A stretch of DNA of 64,000 nucleotides from Hirudinaria manillensis (Eukaryota; Annelida; Clitellata; Hirudinida; Hirudinidae), in the NCBI GenBank assembly GCA_034509925.1, contig CM067530.1, forward strand, positions 5,162,501 to 5,226,500. Direction: 5' to 3'. The translations under genes were made by a program, and so were the position numbers. Under the pieces are notes generated by a model. The model worked only from the letters and a program-made list of their open reading frames with translations. It did no database searches and was not told the origin of the DNA. Positions 1-15,100 of the stretch are shown here, piece by piece (position 1 is the first letter of the stretch; each line of letters opens with the position of its first letter).

Positions 1-1813
1 TTCATAAGTTTAATAAGCACGGGAGCAGCAGCCATTGAACGATCTTTTGAGGGAGACAACAGTTTGTTAGATGTGTACAGGAGTCTAACCGAGATGTTTC
101 CTGATATACGCTACTTCCTCGACGAAGCGTGGCAAGCGGAGCTCTTCGAAGAAATGCTGGCAAATCCTTCGACATTCCGTAACAAGTGTCTCCATGTTGT
201 AATGATGATGAAGCGGATGGCCATAGAAGTTTATCAGGGAGAAAAAGAAGAAGGATTCGAGAAGGAATGGAACAAATGCTTGGCAGGTGAATAATTATTC
301 TTTGTCGAGTACAACGAATTATTTGATTGGTTATTGAACCAGGTGTGGTTGTTTATTTGATGGCCTTTGTTGTGCTCGTGCCAAACATGGTAGCCATTTA
401 CCGAAATTCCGAGATGACCATCAATACCCTTCTACAATTTATGAAATCGCTCCAATCTCAAGTGGATAAACTTACCGAAGAGAAAGATAGGAGCGATGTG
501 TTGCTCTCTGAAATGTTCCCCAGATCAATCGTTTCTCAATTGAAGAATACGAGCGAAGTTGAAGCGGAATTTTTTGAGGTTAAAAACCTGAAAAATAAAT
601 TTCAAACTCAAAATTTACTTTCGACTCACACTGTTCAATGCATTATAATTAATTATTTGTAATTAATGAATTAATTATTTAAATAATTAATTATTCAAAT
701 AATTAATTATAAATATTTAATTATTAATTATCAATAAATTTGCATTTTTAGTCAAGCACGGTCTGTTTCACAGACGTCGTTGACTTCAATGACATAATTT
801 TCTCCCACCAATCAATACAAATTGTTGATTTCCTGAACTGCGTTTATAATCTCATCGATTCCAAAATAAATCTGCACGATGTGTATAAAGTTAGTAATTA
901 AGTGAGTGTATTGTTTCCACCGACTTACAACTTTATAAATCCTAAAGGTAGAAACAATAGGAAGCGTATACATGGTGGTAAGTGGAGTTCCAGTAAGAAA
1001 TGGTCAGCAACACGTGGTCGAAGTGGCAGACATGTCCCTCGACATCTTGGAGGCCATTGATCGTCAAACATTTCCAGACGTTCAACGCAAGGTGGAACTT
1101 AGAATAGGCATCCATACAGGTTGTTGAGTTGAAGAACCTGAGACGAACTGAGAGGAGTTTAGAACGATGATTGGTTCAATCTCGCAGGGCCTTGTGTTGC
1201 AGGAGTGGTGGGTAACAAGATGACGAGGTATTGCTTGTTTGGAGACACTGTCAACACTGCTTCCAGGATGCAATCAACTGGAGCAGGTACGATAGGCGCG
1301 TTACAACAACACGAGTCAATATATTCAAGAATGTCCTTTTTTTAAAGATTATTTTAATGATTTGATTTATTATTCAAATGTTTGTCGCAGCCTCTAAAAT
1401 TCAAGTATCTTCAACAACTCATTCCCTGCTCCTCATCAGCGGTGGTTATGTTATGGAAAAGAGAGGAAATGTACAAGTTAAAGTAAAAAATACGATTTAA
1501 CTGTTATGATAGCACCTCTTCATAAGGCTGCAATGTCAATAGTCTTGCATAAATGGTCTGCATATCTGCTCGCATATGGCGCCATTTGGTCTTAAATAGA
1601 CGGGTTTCAATCACAAACTTAATTTAGATACTCCCATGAAGTTATCATGTTTCTTGTTAATAAATAAATTGATAATTTTGTTTATTTTATATATAAAAAT
1701 AATAATGTTTATTAATAAACTAATAATTTACTGATAAATCTTTATTATTGTTTATAATGAATATCCAGGGAAAAGGCATTATGGAAACATTTTGGTTGCT
1801 GAGGAAATGCTAG
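1..1813 (+). CDS. Membrane guanylate cyclase, NIT type (5' end outside window)
   Basis: Makes cGMP from GTP in family members. Seven exons join in phase: 1-286, 343-578, 752-889, 948-1119, 1188-1286, 1391-1482, 1769-1813 (TAG stop). Exon 1 is the end of an extracellular helical domain like the NIT sensor domain; exon 2 opens with a membrane helix ([13 protein letters not shown]) followed by a signalling coiled coil ending at [11 protein letters not shown], the usual lead into the cyclase domain. Catalytic motifs seen: first metal Asp in CFTDVVDF, guanine-binding Glu in KVETIG and Cys in RYCLFGD, transition-state Asn and Arg in NTASRM, and the standard ending [11 protein letters not shown]. 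The second metal Asp, normally ETIGDAYM, reads ETIGSVYM (Asp to Ser). The family call is firm; the NIT label rests on architecture. Activity is doubtful because of the lost Asp. The gene converges on DNAJC13. Confidence 0.88.
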
Positions 1814-3197
1814 ATTTAGTTTAATTGGAAAGGAATACAGGGGAGAATCTCGTTGACCAGAATGGAATTTTTGCCTCTTCACCGAGATTTTATTTAGTAC
1901 GTTAATGAAAATATTTTCAATTTTATTGTATATTATGAACATTCGTCGTGTTGAGATTCCATTGACTTGTTTAGTTCTTAGAATTAGAAAATTCAACGGA
2001 ATTCATTTTAAAATAATCAAACAAAATCTTCACGGTCGTACATTCAGTGAATTCCACCCTTTTTGCGAAATTGTCACTTTCAAATTTTAAATTTAATGAT
2101 GTACAAAACAAAATATGGTCAGCTTAAAGACATGACGACATGACGACCACTATGGAAGTACAGAATGTACTCATTACTTTATAAACTCGGTTCAACAGTT
2201 CACGCCTTTGAACCTAGTTATATAAGACGATAAACTCGTTTAAGATGCGATGCAGAAGAAAACCCTAGCTTGAAAGTTTTCAATGAACTGTTAAATAATA
2301 ACAACTCACTGACTCTCTTGACGTTCACCCATCAAAAGATTAGCAACGATCCCACGGCGACCTTCAAACAAATTCCAACAAATGCAAAGTAAACGACTTT
2401 GTAAAGACCCGCGCTTCATCAGTCGTGGTTAGGCATATCATTTTTAACTGACCAGGATAAGACGGGTGAACTCTCACGGGTCGACCAGAGTTGTGTTTGC
2501 TCATAATTGATAAATCGATTTGAACGTCCACGTTAGAGGCATATAAAAAATGATTACTGGATGAAAATAAATGACGTTACCCCTCCTGCGGAGCCATAAA
2601 TTTTTAATTGGGGGATTCGTGAGTAGCTCATTTTGTTGCCTCAGAGCAGTGTTCTTGGACTTGCACTGTTCTTACTGTTCAGATTATTTGATTAAGCGTC
2701 AAATAAGCTTCAAGCCACAAGATTCGTGAAGAACCATAGTTTCAAACCACAACGGTAGCAAAGATAAATTCTCAGCATTAGATGCACAGCATCTTACAGT
2801 TATGCTGGGGACTACATTGATAGTCACAACAATGAATGACACGGATCCATTCGGCATTATGTAATCAGATTGGCATCCAGAGTGTCCTCAAATTCCTTTT
2901 CCCCATCTTTTGGCATTATTTTGGAAAAGGAAAGTGGAAAACAAAATACATTCAAAAAACAATCATGATGAAATATAAACTGAAAGTGCTGACAGTCAAT
3001 GCATCTGAAAGGTTTACATTTTTCGGCATCAATAATACTTGGGACAAACACGCAAGCTGTCATGAAAGTTTCAAAAGATGTCTTTCTCCAAATGCAAATT
3101 GAAAATACTAAAGTTTAATAGAATTTATATTTTATAGCTTCTTTTTTTTTAAACATAGTTTTCATCACCAGCAACAATTGCGAATGGAACTCCTCAG
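1814..3197. other. Convergent intergenic region
   Basis: Lies between the stop of the guanylate cyclase (+) and the stop of DNAJC13 (-), so it should hold both 3' UTRs. Short open frames here show no protein-like composition or splice support. No repeat or RNA gene was recognised. Confidence 0.5.
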
Positions 3198-6100
3198 TTA
3201 CACCATAGGAGGAGGGATGCTTGAAATGGCAGAGTTTGTTGGATTAGAACATGTCAGGTAGCCTGCCACTCCAGATCCTGCAATTTTTTTTTGTTTTAAG
3301 CTGATTATTTCTTATTTAATTGTGATAAATAAATAAATAAATAATTCATTCATTCATTATTAAACATAATTTAAACATCTGGTTTGCATAAACATAACCA
3401 TTTCTAATTACCTGTTAAATAGCCTGCGTTAGGTCTGTCGGAAAGGAATAGATCGTGTTTTTGACTCTTATAGTCTTTCCAAATGGGGCTCTTTTCAAGT
3501 AGTTCATTAATCTGCAAGAATGGCATCCATAAAGATTCTATTCCTCACGAAACAAGCACAAAACTCCAACCTGCTCTCCATACTTTGGATTGAGTTGCAT
3601 GGCTTTCAGAGCTTTTACAATTTGCGCTTTCACTGAGGCAATGTTTTCCACAAATTCTAATCCATCTTTTTCCAGAAGGTTCAACAAGAACGATATAATT
3701 TCAGTTTTCAGTGCCTTGAAACATATAACAGTCACCTTTGATTTTCATGATGGAGCAATTTAATTAGAAGATTAGAAAATAAGAGGATCCTTCAATTTGT
3801 TGCGATTAATAAATAAATTAATTAATTAGTTAATTAGCTAAAAACAAACCTGTTCCACAAGACATTCGTCATTTGTGTCAAACATTTTCATCAGAGATTC
3901 GCAGCCCACTCCAACCATGTCTTTTCTACTTTGCATGGCTTCCTTCATTGGACCTATTGAATTCGTTTGACCGACAGCTCTCACGCAGACCTGATTGAAG
4001 GAATACGATTGAGATTGAAAAATTTGCCAAAAAAAAACTAAATTAACCAACCACAAGCAAAGTAATTAGTATTAAATTAGTATTAATTAATTAGTATTAA
4101 AAAAAGTAAACTATGTTTGATGTTCTAATGTTAAGACGTACCTCGCTGTTCGCCAGTTGTTGTACAATCAACAAGGCCGACTTGGGAATGGCGTCGTTCT
4201 TATTCGTCATGGATTTAAATAATTTTGGAATGAGACCCAACTGAGGCACCTGATCGAGTAAAGCCGACTGGAGGCTCAGGAAAGACACGAGGGCTGTGGT
4301 TACCATCTCTAGTGCTTCCCCCTGTCGTGGAAACAATAACATCACACATAATTTCAATTAAGAAATGTTTAAAGCTTACATCAAAATGAGGTTGGGAAAC
4401 AAGTTGCGACCATCTCTCGAACAATTCCACCAGGAAATCTTTAGGTTTCCTTACCACCCACCCAGGGTTTGCAATGAAGAGTCTCAAGTACACATCACCT
4501 ACGATTACTTCACCCTTTCCTCCAGCATATAAGCATTCCATTTCTTCATCATATGCCCATTTCACAGATGGATTATCCTTTTGCAGGTTATAGTGACTAT
4601 AAAAATAAAAACAATAATAGTTAATAAAATTTATAAAAAATATTCTTACTACAATATCACGACTCACTTTTCCCTCATCTCCCTGATGGCTGAGCTAACG
4701 TGCTGTCTTGAATTGTCGTTCCAAATTAATTCCGGGTTTTCGTGGGTGCCTAGCGACGTAAAGAAGAAACTTCAAAAACAGGAAAAGGGTGAGTGAATGA
4801 GTGAGTGAGTGAGTGAGTGAGTGAGTGAGTGAGTGAGTGAGTGAGTGAGTGATAAAAAAACTCAAAGACAAACCTTCGAACAGGTGGATGCTCGTCTCCG
4901 GCGAGTCCCTCATGGCATCCAAGAGGAGCGGAGGCAGGAACTTCATCATGATGATTCTGACGCGAGGCCCGACCAACTTGTCCGAGAGCATGCGACCGAA
5001 CAGCTCTGCACATTGTTGCCTCGTGGCGGGAGTCGTGGAATTACAGAAGAGATCCAACAGGTAAAGCAGGCCACCTGATTGCAATGCATTAGAATCATTT
5101 GTAATTGTTATATCAGTTATTATCACTTATCTGAGAAAGTATCATCACCTTTGTTTATGATTTCCTTGAGTAGCTTTGTGTTGGAAGTCAATGGATACAT
5201 GACTTGAAGTGTGAGTTGATTGACTGAAAAATACAAAAGATTTAAAGTCATTAAATATTCAAATCAGTTCTTAAAATAGGAAGAGAGAAGTTGTAGTAAT
5301 TGTTGATGTCGTTGTCGGACTATACGAATAAACTTGAATGACCTTCGTGACTGGTTACCGAGCTCGACGCAAAGTCATTCAACAAACTTTGAGGGAGCGA
5401 AGTGATGGCCAGAAGAAGGTACGCCATGACTTGGGAGGCTGATATGTCATTAATGCACTCCTGATTGCCAGTCACGCAGGATATGACCTGAAATAGATAT
5501 TCTTAATGTTCAATATTTTTAAATTAAAGCCATATTTAATACCTGTCTAAAACCAATAGCCACCATGAGGAAGTGTTTGCTCATTCCTTAATTAGATAAA
5601 TTATGTTAAAATGTTAATTAGATGTTAATTAATCAGATTTCAAACCTCAAGAGCTTTTTGTTGGACCTCAAAGAAACCTTCAATTCTGAGCAGACAAAAG
5701 AGAAGTTTGAAATGACCAATGCACTGTATCTCCACTCCTATTAATTAAATTTGTGAATTTCTAATTAATTTGTTTCCTTTATGGGACAAATAATTTTTAA
5801 AACATGATTTCATCCCTACCTCTCTTGTAAACAAAACAAAATTCACCACATCAGATAATAATAATAATAATAATAATAACAATAACCATAAAACATGAAA
5901 AAAAAGATCATACCAGGATTGTTCATAATCACATTATGCAAGGCTTCAAGACAAGAGGCCACATTTGAAATTCTCTCTTGACTAGAATTGGCAGAATTGT
6001 TTTGTTGCTGTTGTAAGGTCATCAAGGAATGAAGGTACTGTGCAACAAATAATCATTTGCCTCATTATTTATTTTTATTAAACATTTTTCATTCAACATT

Positions 6101-9100
6101 TTATTATATAATAATTGAAATACCTGAGCCTGGGATCCCAAATGGTCCAAAAGTTCAATAGTAAAACCTTTGGCATTCTACAAAACCATGCCCAGAAATT
6201 TAACAGTATTTTATTTTTATTTATGATAAAATAATCTCTCACATCCAAAGGAAAGGTAGGCTGCTGGTTGTAAATTCTAACAAAGACATCTCCGATGATG
6301 AGTTCCTTACTCAGCGAGGAAAACTGAAAGTTGCTGCCATAATCCTCATCACAGCAGCCCTGGTGATTGAAGCAGTGATGATAGCAAGTCGGTGTTCAAA
6401 GGAATCGCTTAAGAATCACTCACCGTTCTGATCTTCTCTTGTTGTTGATCGGTCAGAAATTCAACGAGTTCTGCTCTCGTCTCGTTGTTCCAAATCAACA
6501 TCGGGTTTTCCGAGTTGCTATTCAACAACTTAAGCAACTGAATCGAGACAAACATAAATAGATTATTATATTAATTATAAATAATAAAATAAATATGATA
6601 ATAAATAACATCTGAACTGCAAAACAATTGACCTCCGCAGGTTTGTCTTGTGACAACTTATTGGCGAGGTACGGCGTGAGGAGTGCGCAGAGAGATTTTT
6701 TGATTGGTGGATTCTCGGGCGTTGAATCTTCCCCTGTCAAGTAACCACCCAATCTGGCACAACTCCTTGTTGCTAGTTTGGCCAATGAATTTTGAATCTC
6801 CTATTTATGATAGAATTTATGATTAAAAAAATATTTCAAATAAAGAAAAGAATGCATAAACAACTACATCAATTCACCTGTTGATTGGATTCGTCGCATT
6901 TCTGAACGCCTCCTTCCTCCAGCGTGAAGTCGTAATCAAAGAGAAACAGCAACAGATGCCACAAGACACCAGCCTTAAACAACTGAGTTTGCAAGAGAAG
7001 GTCAACAGACATCAGACTGACACACTCAGTGGCATGTTGGCACAATTTTGGAACATTCTGCAGATTTAACAAACTTAGTAAATAAAAAACTAAATAAACA
7101 AAATCTAATTTCTAAAGAATATCAGCAAACGATGAACGATTACTCTGTAGTAGAGAATTCGAGATATTTCTTGAGTTATGGTCGGCATCTCCACAATTTG
7201 ATTTCTGCAGGATTCAAACTGAGACGACACTCCAAGGCATTGAACCACGTGTGAACAAACCTAAAGAGAAGGAATTTAAAAAAATTCCATCACTTCCGAG
7301 AACATTCAGTCGATCGTTGCACTCACTTGAACCGAAAGGTCATCGGGTTTGGAAGACCGACTTAGGACGCCGACGCATCTCGCAAAAGCTTCGTGCAGAA
7401 CCTTTAAATTTGTTAATTGAAATTTATAAACAAACAAACAAAGTTGGTTGCAATGCAATAAAATCATTAATGATAAAATATTGAAATCGTACTTCAATGC
7501 CGTTCTCCCTTCTGAGTTCTTCTGCGTTGAGCGCCGAACAATTTATCGTGTGGTAGCAGAGTTCGGCAGCGGCGCTGAGCAAAGGAACAGACTTCGAGAA
7601 GAGTCCTTCGTCCGTGGATTCCAGCCGGATGGTTTTGATCAACGTGGGATAGCCGGCGTATTTGTATGGCTCGAGAACTGCAATGATTAATTGAAAACAA
7701 AAATGTTTTCTAACATTTAATGCAGAAGAGCAGACATCTTACCAGACTTGAATCTGCTGAAAAGTATTGTCTGAGCCTTCAAGATAAGCACAATGTTCTT
7801 AGGGTTTGGTCCTTCGACTAGTTTCGATCTGCTGCACAGGAACTCGTAGGCCTTGTTTACTTTTTCAAAGACTTCCTACAAGGACATTGACATTTAATCA
7901 AATTGTAATCAGTTCATCAAATTGCTTTTAAAAAATCAAGACATCAAACAGCTCACCCTTCCTTCTGGATTTTTGTCAGGATGGTACTTTTGGGCCATCT
8001 TGAAGTAAGCTTTTCTGATCTTTGCCTCGTCCAACCTGAAGAAAAGAATTTAAAGTTGGCAAGAAAAAAACCTCAACGAAGCTACTTAACTTCCCTACCC
8101 TGTGACATCTTTGTCCAGACACAAGGTTTCAAAAGCATCATCAACGGACATGGAAGGAGGTTTCTTCTCAACTTCAACTTTCCAACACTCAAGGATGTCC
8201 TTCAACAACCTCACCTAAAAAAACCAGACAATTTTTTTTAACAAATTATCCTAATTTTAAAGAAATGGTTTAAGTAAAGCTTATAATAGTTTGGATCGTG
8301 AAATTTGATCTCCCATTAAAGTTTGTTGTTGTTATATATTATACATAATATATATAAACCATATACATATATATATACATAATATATATAAACCATATAC
8401 ATATATATATACATACCATATATATATATAAACCTTATGTAAGTGCCTGTATATATAAATAATTATAAAAATAAAAGTCTGCCACATACCGGTTCTTTTA
8501 TAGGCCAATCAGGAAACCTAAGCGTATCGCAAAGGTGTCTGAGGTAATAAATACTGCAGAAGAGTTCATTTTCAAGTTGTGGATAAACAATGACAGGAAT
8601 GGGACAATAGTGGTAAAGGGCTCGAGTGTTGCTCTGAAGACGAGGAGAAAAGTCGGCAACGTGCGAAGCAATTTTTTCGATCATCAGTCGTCTGGCGGAA
8701 CAAAAAACAAGTTTGGATGTTTTTGAATTATTATTTTGAATTTGGATGTTATTTATGTGCCCTTTAATGATTTGTTTGAATAAATTTTCTTGATTAAATG
8801 CTGTTTGGATAATTCAAAAACATTTTGAAGTTCCAAGAAGCTTTGAGATTAAATTTGAAATTTTGAAATAAAAAGGGAAAACCTCATTTCTCTGTTCCAA
8901 ATTGCTTCTGGAGTATCAAATTCTCCCAAAAATATCTCTGCAAACTTTTCAGGTTCATAATTCTCCAGATAACAAACCATTGCTTCTGGCAACAAATGAC
9001 CCAAAACACTTTTGACCATTATGTCCGATCCTTTGTTCTGCAAATTAATGACAAATGCTGAAAAAATTCCACTGATTTATCACATTTATTGAGCTCGTAT

Positions 9101-12100
9101 TTCTAGGAGACCAAAATGTGTTTACTAATTAAAACTCATTGAAGCAATAACTTGGCCAGCAAATAAGTTTAATTTCAACCAGCAACTCATCTCACCTCAT
9201 CTGATCTGAAGGCCTGCTTCATGTGCGTGGCTTTCAAGAACCTGGCCACGGGCAGCACGTTGGAACCCGTGTACATGAGGATGAAGTAAAAGACCCCGGA
9301 CAAATAAAGTCGCGGCATCACCGGATTCTCGTCCATCACCAGATGGAGGAGGGTGCTGACTTTTTCAACCAACGTCGGATCAAACGTGATCAGCAGCTGT
9401 AGAAGCAATCGTTGATTGTATCAAGATTCCTGATTTCTTAAACTCTTTCGATGAATTAAGGATGAATTGATAGCACGCAATTCAAGCATGCAACAATGAT
9501 GGTTTCGGATAGGAATATTATGTAAATGACAATCATTTATCACTTATTTATCCTAATAATAGGATAAATACAAATTTAAAATAAAAACTACTTTTTTCTA
9601 CTTTTTACCTATGACAAGGAATGAAAATATTATTTGACCATAACATCAAGTGAAATATAAAATAGAAACTTTAATTAGGCTCCTACCTGAACCAAATGAG
9701 GAAGGCAGGAAGCATCGGACAGCACTCGTTTAATTCTGGGTAAAGGCCTAACTACTGCATTATCTGCATCTCTGCAAGTCCAAATAGAAGTTGACTCAAT
9801 GGATGTTGTTTATATATTATGTAATATAATATAATTAATATATAATAATATAATAAAATAATTTGAAAATTAATAAACAATTACCTGCTAGGATAGAATT
9901 CAGTTATTTTGATAAGCATGTTGAGGATGAGAACGGCCAGTTCGCTCTCATTCAGAAGGGGAGGACTGCTTGCCACGAGTACCCACTTGAGTTGCGGAAT
10001 CATCTGCAGAGGTCGCCAGCCTTCCATGCCTTGAGCCCAGCATCTCGTCTTGGCCGTTATTTCTTCATTTTTCCAAAACTTTTGCATCTACGAGCAGGAA
10101 ACATTTAAAAATGCTAAACTTTAAAATTGAAGTTCATCGCTCAAACCTCCTCAAAGCTGTACGGTCCCAGTCTTTCCTTGTCGGCATTTCCAAAGTACCA
10201 CTCCTTCTCGCCTTCTCTGTGTGAATTTGGTGCAGCTTCGATGACGTTTGTCTGCATAGTTGTTGTTGTTTTTTTAAACCTTTGCTTTACTTCTCCAATA
10301 AAAAATGTTTATTTATGAACAGCAATACTTGTGTTGGGACCATGGCTCTTGAAGTGTGCAGATGGGCAAGAGTTAAGAAGTCAACAAGTATTTTTATGCC
10401 ATTGCTATCAATTACATCTTTGACATTGCTCTGAAACAAATATATTCCAATTTAATTGGCAATGTAAATAATATTTTAAAAAGTAAAGTGTTTAACTACT
10501 TGTGTTCAATTATAACAATTGCACTAAAGAATTTAATAATTATATTTAATAATTTAATAATTATAATTTAAAAATACAAAGTGTCACGTCGAGTGAGTCG
10601 GTAATGCGGTCAATAGAATCGGTCGTACTTTGTTAAGCAGCAACTTGCTTATAAATATGATCAGCCTGTCTCTCTCTAGCCGATCAGAACACTGCAGGAT
10701 GAAAAAAAATTGCTGAGACTTTAGAAATCAATTTATTTTTAATTGATTTGGAGATCAATTTATTTTTTAATTAATTCTTAACAAAAACTAACCCTTTCGA
10801 GCATCGAAATGATCGACTTTGTGTCATTGAAAGGTCCAATTTCCTCGTGGCATCTCCCGTAAACGACCGACATGGCCTGCAAACACATGCACTTCATGGA
10901 GACTTTTGACGAGAGCAGGAAGCGATGGTACAGGTCGTTGAAGAACTCGTAACTAAAGTGAGGAAATTAATGAAAAAAACATTTCAAATTCTTGGAGGAA
11001 CCGAATGCAACTCAAATGATTTCAGACTCACGACTGCCTGATGACATTGTCTGCTTCCTTTTCATCTTCCTCCAATAATATCCTCAAATAATAATCACCT
11101 GTTGAAAAGTACCTTGGTCAATCATAAATTAAATTACATATCAATTTATTATAATCAAATATAGCAAATGCAATTTAATAATAGATTAATAAATGAAACG
11201 TGGAGGGCACATTCGACTGAGCAATCGATCGATTAGGAACGATCAGAACCGACCGATTTTGATCTCGTCATCCAGGCTGGCATAACGGACTTCGAACTCC
11301 TGATGGTTCCAAGAAATGACGGTGTTTCCCGACAAATCTCGGTCGGCGTTGAACATTCTCAGTTCATCTTCGAGGGCGCATCTCAACTCCTCTCGTGTCT
11401 GAAAATTCAAAACAACTCCTAACAACTGTTTCTTCGACCTTCTAGTCATTTTTATTTATTTATTTTTCGACCAAAACCATGAGCAAACATTCAATTAATT
11501 GAAATTTTATTTGATATTGAAAGGGTAATTCTATCACCCCAAGTATTTCAAATATAAATCTCATATCAGGATGATAATTACAAAATATTTCAAGCCCCTC
11601 ATAACATACAGCAATAAATGTCGTTAAGTTATTAATGTTTATGCTACTTAGTAATAATCAATTGTATCTAGAGAACAAGTAATAATATAAATATTATACA
11701 TAATAGATTATTAAATAAACCAAAGACTTAACAAAATCTACATGCAATTCTTGAATATTAATTAGCTCCTTAAAAGAAAGACAGAAACATTGCAAAAGCT
11801 ACCTTGAGGTTCCAAATGAGGTTAGATTTTGCATGGTCCTTTGAGAACTGATAATAGAAAAGTTTCCAATTGGCAACTGGCTTTATCCTCTGCCTCCTCT
11901 TTCTGAGGATGACAATCTTCTCTTGTTGCTGTGTCTGCTTCAGCAACAACAACAACATCAGTAACAGTACTACTGCACTCGAATCATCAACAATGATGTC
12001 CTCACCTGAACACTTTCCATTCCAATCCTTGACTTCCAATGCATGAGCAGATCTTCGATGTGCCTCTCAATCTGCTTCCAGTGAATGTTTCTCTTCCTTT

Positions 12101-15100
12101 TGTCTTCCTGCTCCTAAATTCACATTCATTTGTTACAAAGTGCAAAGTTTATACATAGTACTATAGTTTAACAAAGTACACTTTGGTAACATTTGTTTTT
12201 TTAGTATTTAATTTAATAATACAATTATTTAATGGAAATTAATGTTTTCTATTCAGACATCACCTGAGCTATCTTGAGATTGTCTCTGACGGTGATCCGA
12301 TCGATCTCGTCTTCTGGAACCTCATCCTTCGAGTCCAAAAACAACAACAATCCGGAAGGCTACGAGCAGTAACTGCCTCATAAATATTCACGTCTACTAC
12401 TACAACCACGTCAATAAAGAAGTCCTACCAAGATCCTCTTGAGTAGACAGAGTGATGTTTTATGTCCAGTAACCCAAAGTGCAATCAATTGCCTGCTGAG
12501 TTGCCTGGAACGCCGGATGAACGGATAAATATTTTATTAATTAATGAATACTTTATTAACAATTAAATAATTTACAAATTCCCATAGCAAATGCTTGTAA
12601 GATGCTCAAGTTCAAAGCATCTCACCTAGCAGTTAGTAGACGGTTGTCCGTGCTTTGAGTGTAAAAAGCCGTCAACAGGTGTCGAGGCAGAGCTCCCTCG
12701 GCCAGCGACAGGTCTTGCATTCGACTGGAAATCTCTGCATCGCCCTCCTCTATGATGGCCTTCATGACCAATCCGGCCCCCTTCACGATGGCCATAGAGG
12801 GATGCTGGATAATTTTTTTTTTAAAGTTCAAGATATTTTTACTAAAAACATGCAACCATTGCAAACAAATGCAGATGATATTACCTGGAATAGCTTGAAA
12901 ATGGATCTGCCGTTGTTCGCGACCATTTCGAGAAGAGTGTCGAAGCATGCTCCATCCGTCGTCTCGCTGTAGGGCGCGCACAGGGAGTACGTGAGAAAGT
13001 CGAGCATGGCGCATATGACCAGGGCTCCCGAACCCCTCGTCTGAAAATAAATCGAATCCGTGAGCGACGATTCTCAATCCTGAGAAGACGAAGCGGCTTA
13101 CGACGTGGCCCGTGAACATGTCGAGGAGGTTTTCGAGAAATTTCTTGGAGGACAACACGGAGGACTTGTTGAGCTGCTCCTGTCTCAGATCGTAATTGTC
13201 GTGCATCGGCTGCAAAATGAATTACAAATTAAAACTCGACCGTATTCCAGGAAACACCTCGGACGATTTTAAATCGATCGGTGACTCGAGCGGATGAGCG
13301 AACCTGGATGAGCGAACACAACATGTCGATGGCTGCATGACTGACGCTGAGGTCATTCCTCTTCAATGCCTTCACGACTTTTACACCAACTCTTTCTCTC
13401 ATTCTAGGATGATAAAACATTTTTATTAAATTATTTTATTAAAACTTTATTGATGTCGCCTTCAATGTTAACATCCTCATCATTGAAATTGAATAAAGTT
13501 AATACTGGGGCAACGAGGTGAAGGCTGAAAAACCAGCTTTGGAAGCCACGAGTCGTCTGAGGGCATGGAGTTGTGCCTCAAGTTCCTCAAGGGGCATTGT
13601 TTTCACGTCGTTGCTTCCATCCAAGAGTGAGGATATGGCTCCATTTATCAACTTTTCTTTGTTCTCAGCAAATAATGTCTGCAATGGAATATTTAAACAG
13701 CTGACAGTGTTGCTATGTCAACACAGTCGCATTGAATACAAACTCACATCTGCTGTTACTGCGTGAAGCAGGCCACTGTAAGAAATGTTGCTGTTGAATC
13801 TCAACAGAGTCTCTGCTGGAGTCATACCATTAGGAGGATTTTGGAGGAATTTCAGATGTTGACTCTCCACTTCTTCATCTACAGGCACTGTGAATGGACC
13901 TGAAATGAATAACAATAGTAAAAATAATAATAATAATAATAAATAAATAACTAAAAACAAGACTCAAGATTGTTGGATTCCCATTAATCACTTCTAATGA
14001 ACCAATCAGAAAAATTTCAAAAAGATCTTAGGTGATAAGTTACAGATCTCAATTCAGATGAATAACAGACAATCAGAAAAATTGAAATTATGTCATATAT
14101 AATTTCATACAATATTAAAATATATATTTGCATGAGAAACCAAGAAGCTGGATAAGCATAAGTAAAAGAATTAAAATCTATAACAAGCTCTATTTAGAGT
14201 TCAAATAAAACTTCAAATCAATACCTAATCTGTGTCCTCTATTGGTTGGATTCATTTTAATGTGGACATCTTTGTTGCCCGATGACCTCACTCCATCCAA
14301 TAAGGTTGCCAGGAGTGCATCCCTGCATACATTCAAATATCACAACATGATATAATGGCATAATTGTGACATCAAAGATCCTGGCAACAGCAACAACCAA
14401 CCTGTCTGTGGATGTGTAGGTTCGAACCTCCCCTTTCATGTATTCAATGCTCAATGCTTGAGGGTTTTCTGATGAACGAATGATTGAAAAAATCTGAAAT
14501 GGACAAACAAACCATGCACACATGTTGGAAACATAAATTGTATGTGGATGAATAAACTGGATTCATGAAAGAAACTGACATCACAGAGAGGTTTACAGGT
14601 GACTGCTTTGTAGGTCAGTGGATCTCGTTCAATGACACAAGTTTCAGACAAGCACAATACCCTTTTTACAGGATCATCACTTCTTATGCTCAGCTTCATC
14701 ACCACAAATTCAGAACATGATGTCAATGACTCATCATTGCTGGAGATAAATGTCAGCTGGTTAAATCATAGAACATGCAACAAATTATCAGGGCTAAAAA
14801 TAGAATTCTAGTGGGCTTTTATTCAAAAACGTAGAAGCATAATAAGTGACGAGATTACCTGTATTTGCCAAATTTCTGAAGCAAAAAGTGATCAAATGGA
14901 ATTGCATCCCTGCTTAATTTGAGATTTAGTCCAATATAATTCAATGCTGTATCTTGAATGGCTTTTATCAATTCATCTTTATTCTCCACTTGAAATAAGT
15001 GCTAGAAGTGATTTTAAGCAAATATTAACCAACATGGCTAAAAACCAAAAACACAATTTCACATTTCAATAATTTTTCTCACAAGTCTGCCAAAACCTCC

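Noticed and set aside
4695-5126. A Thr-His-Ser-Leu repeat protein encoded by the GAGT microsatellite
   Set aside because: The repeat lies in a DNAJC13 intron; a donor site precedes it and the conserved protein continues in the next exon without it.
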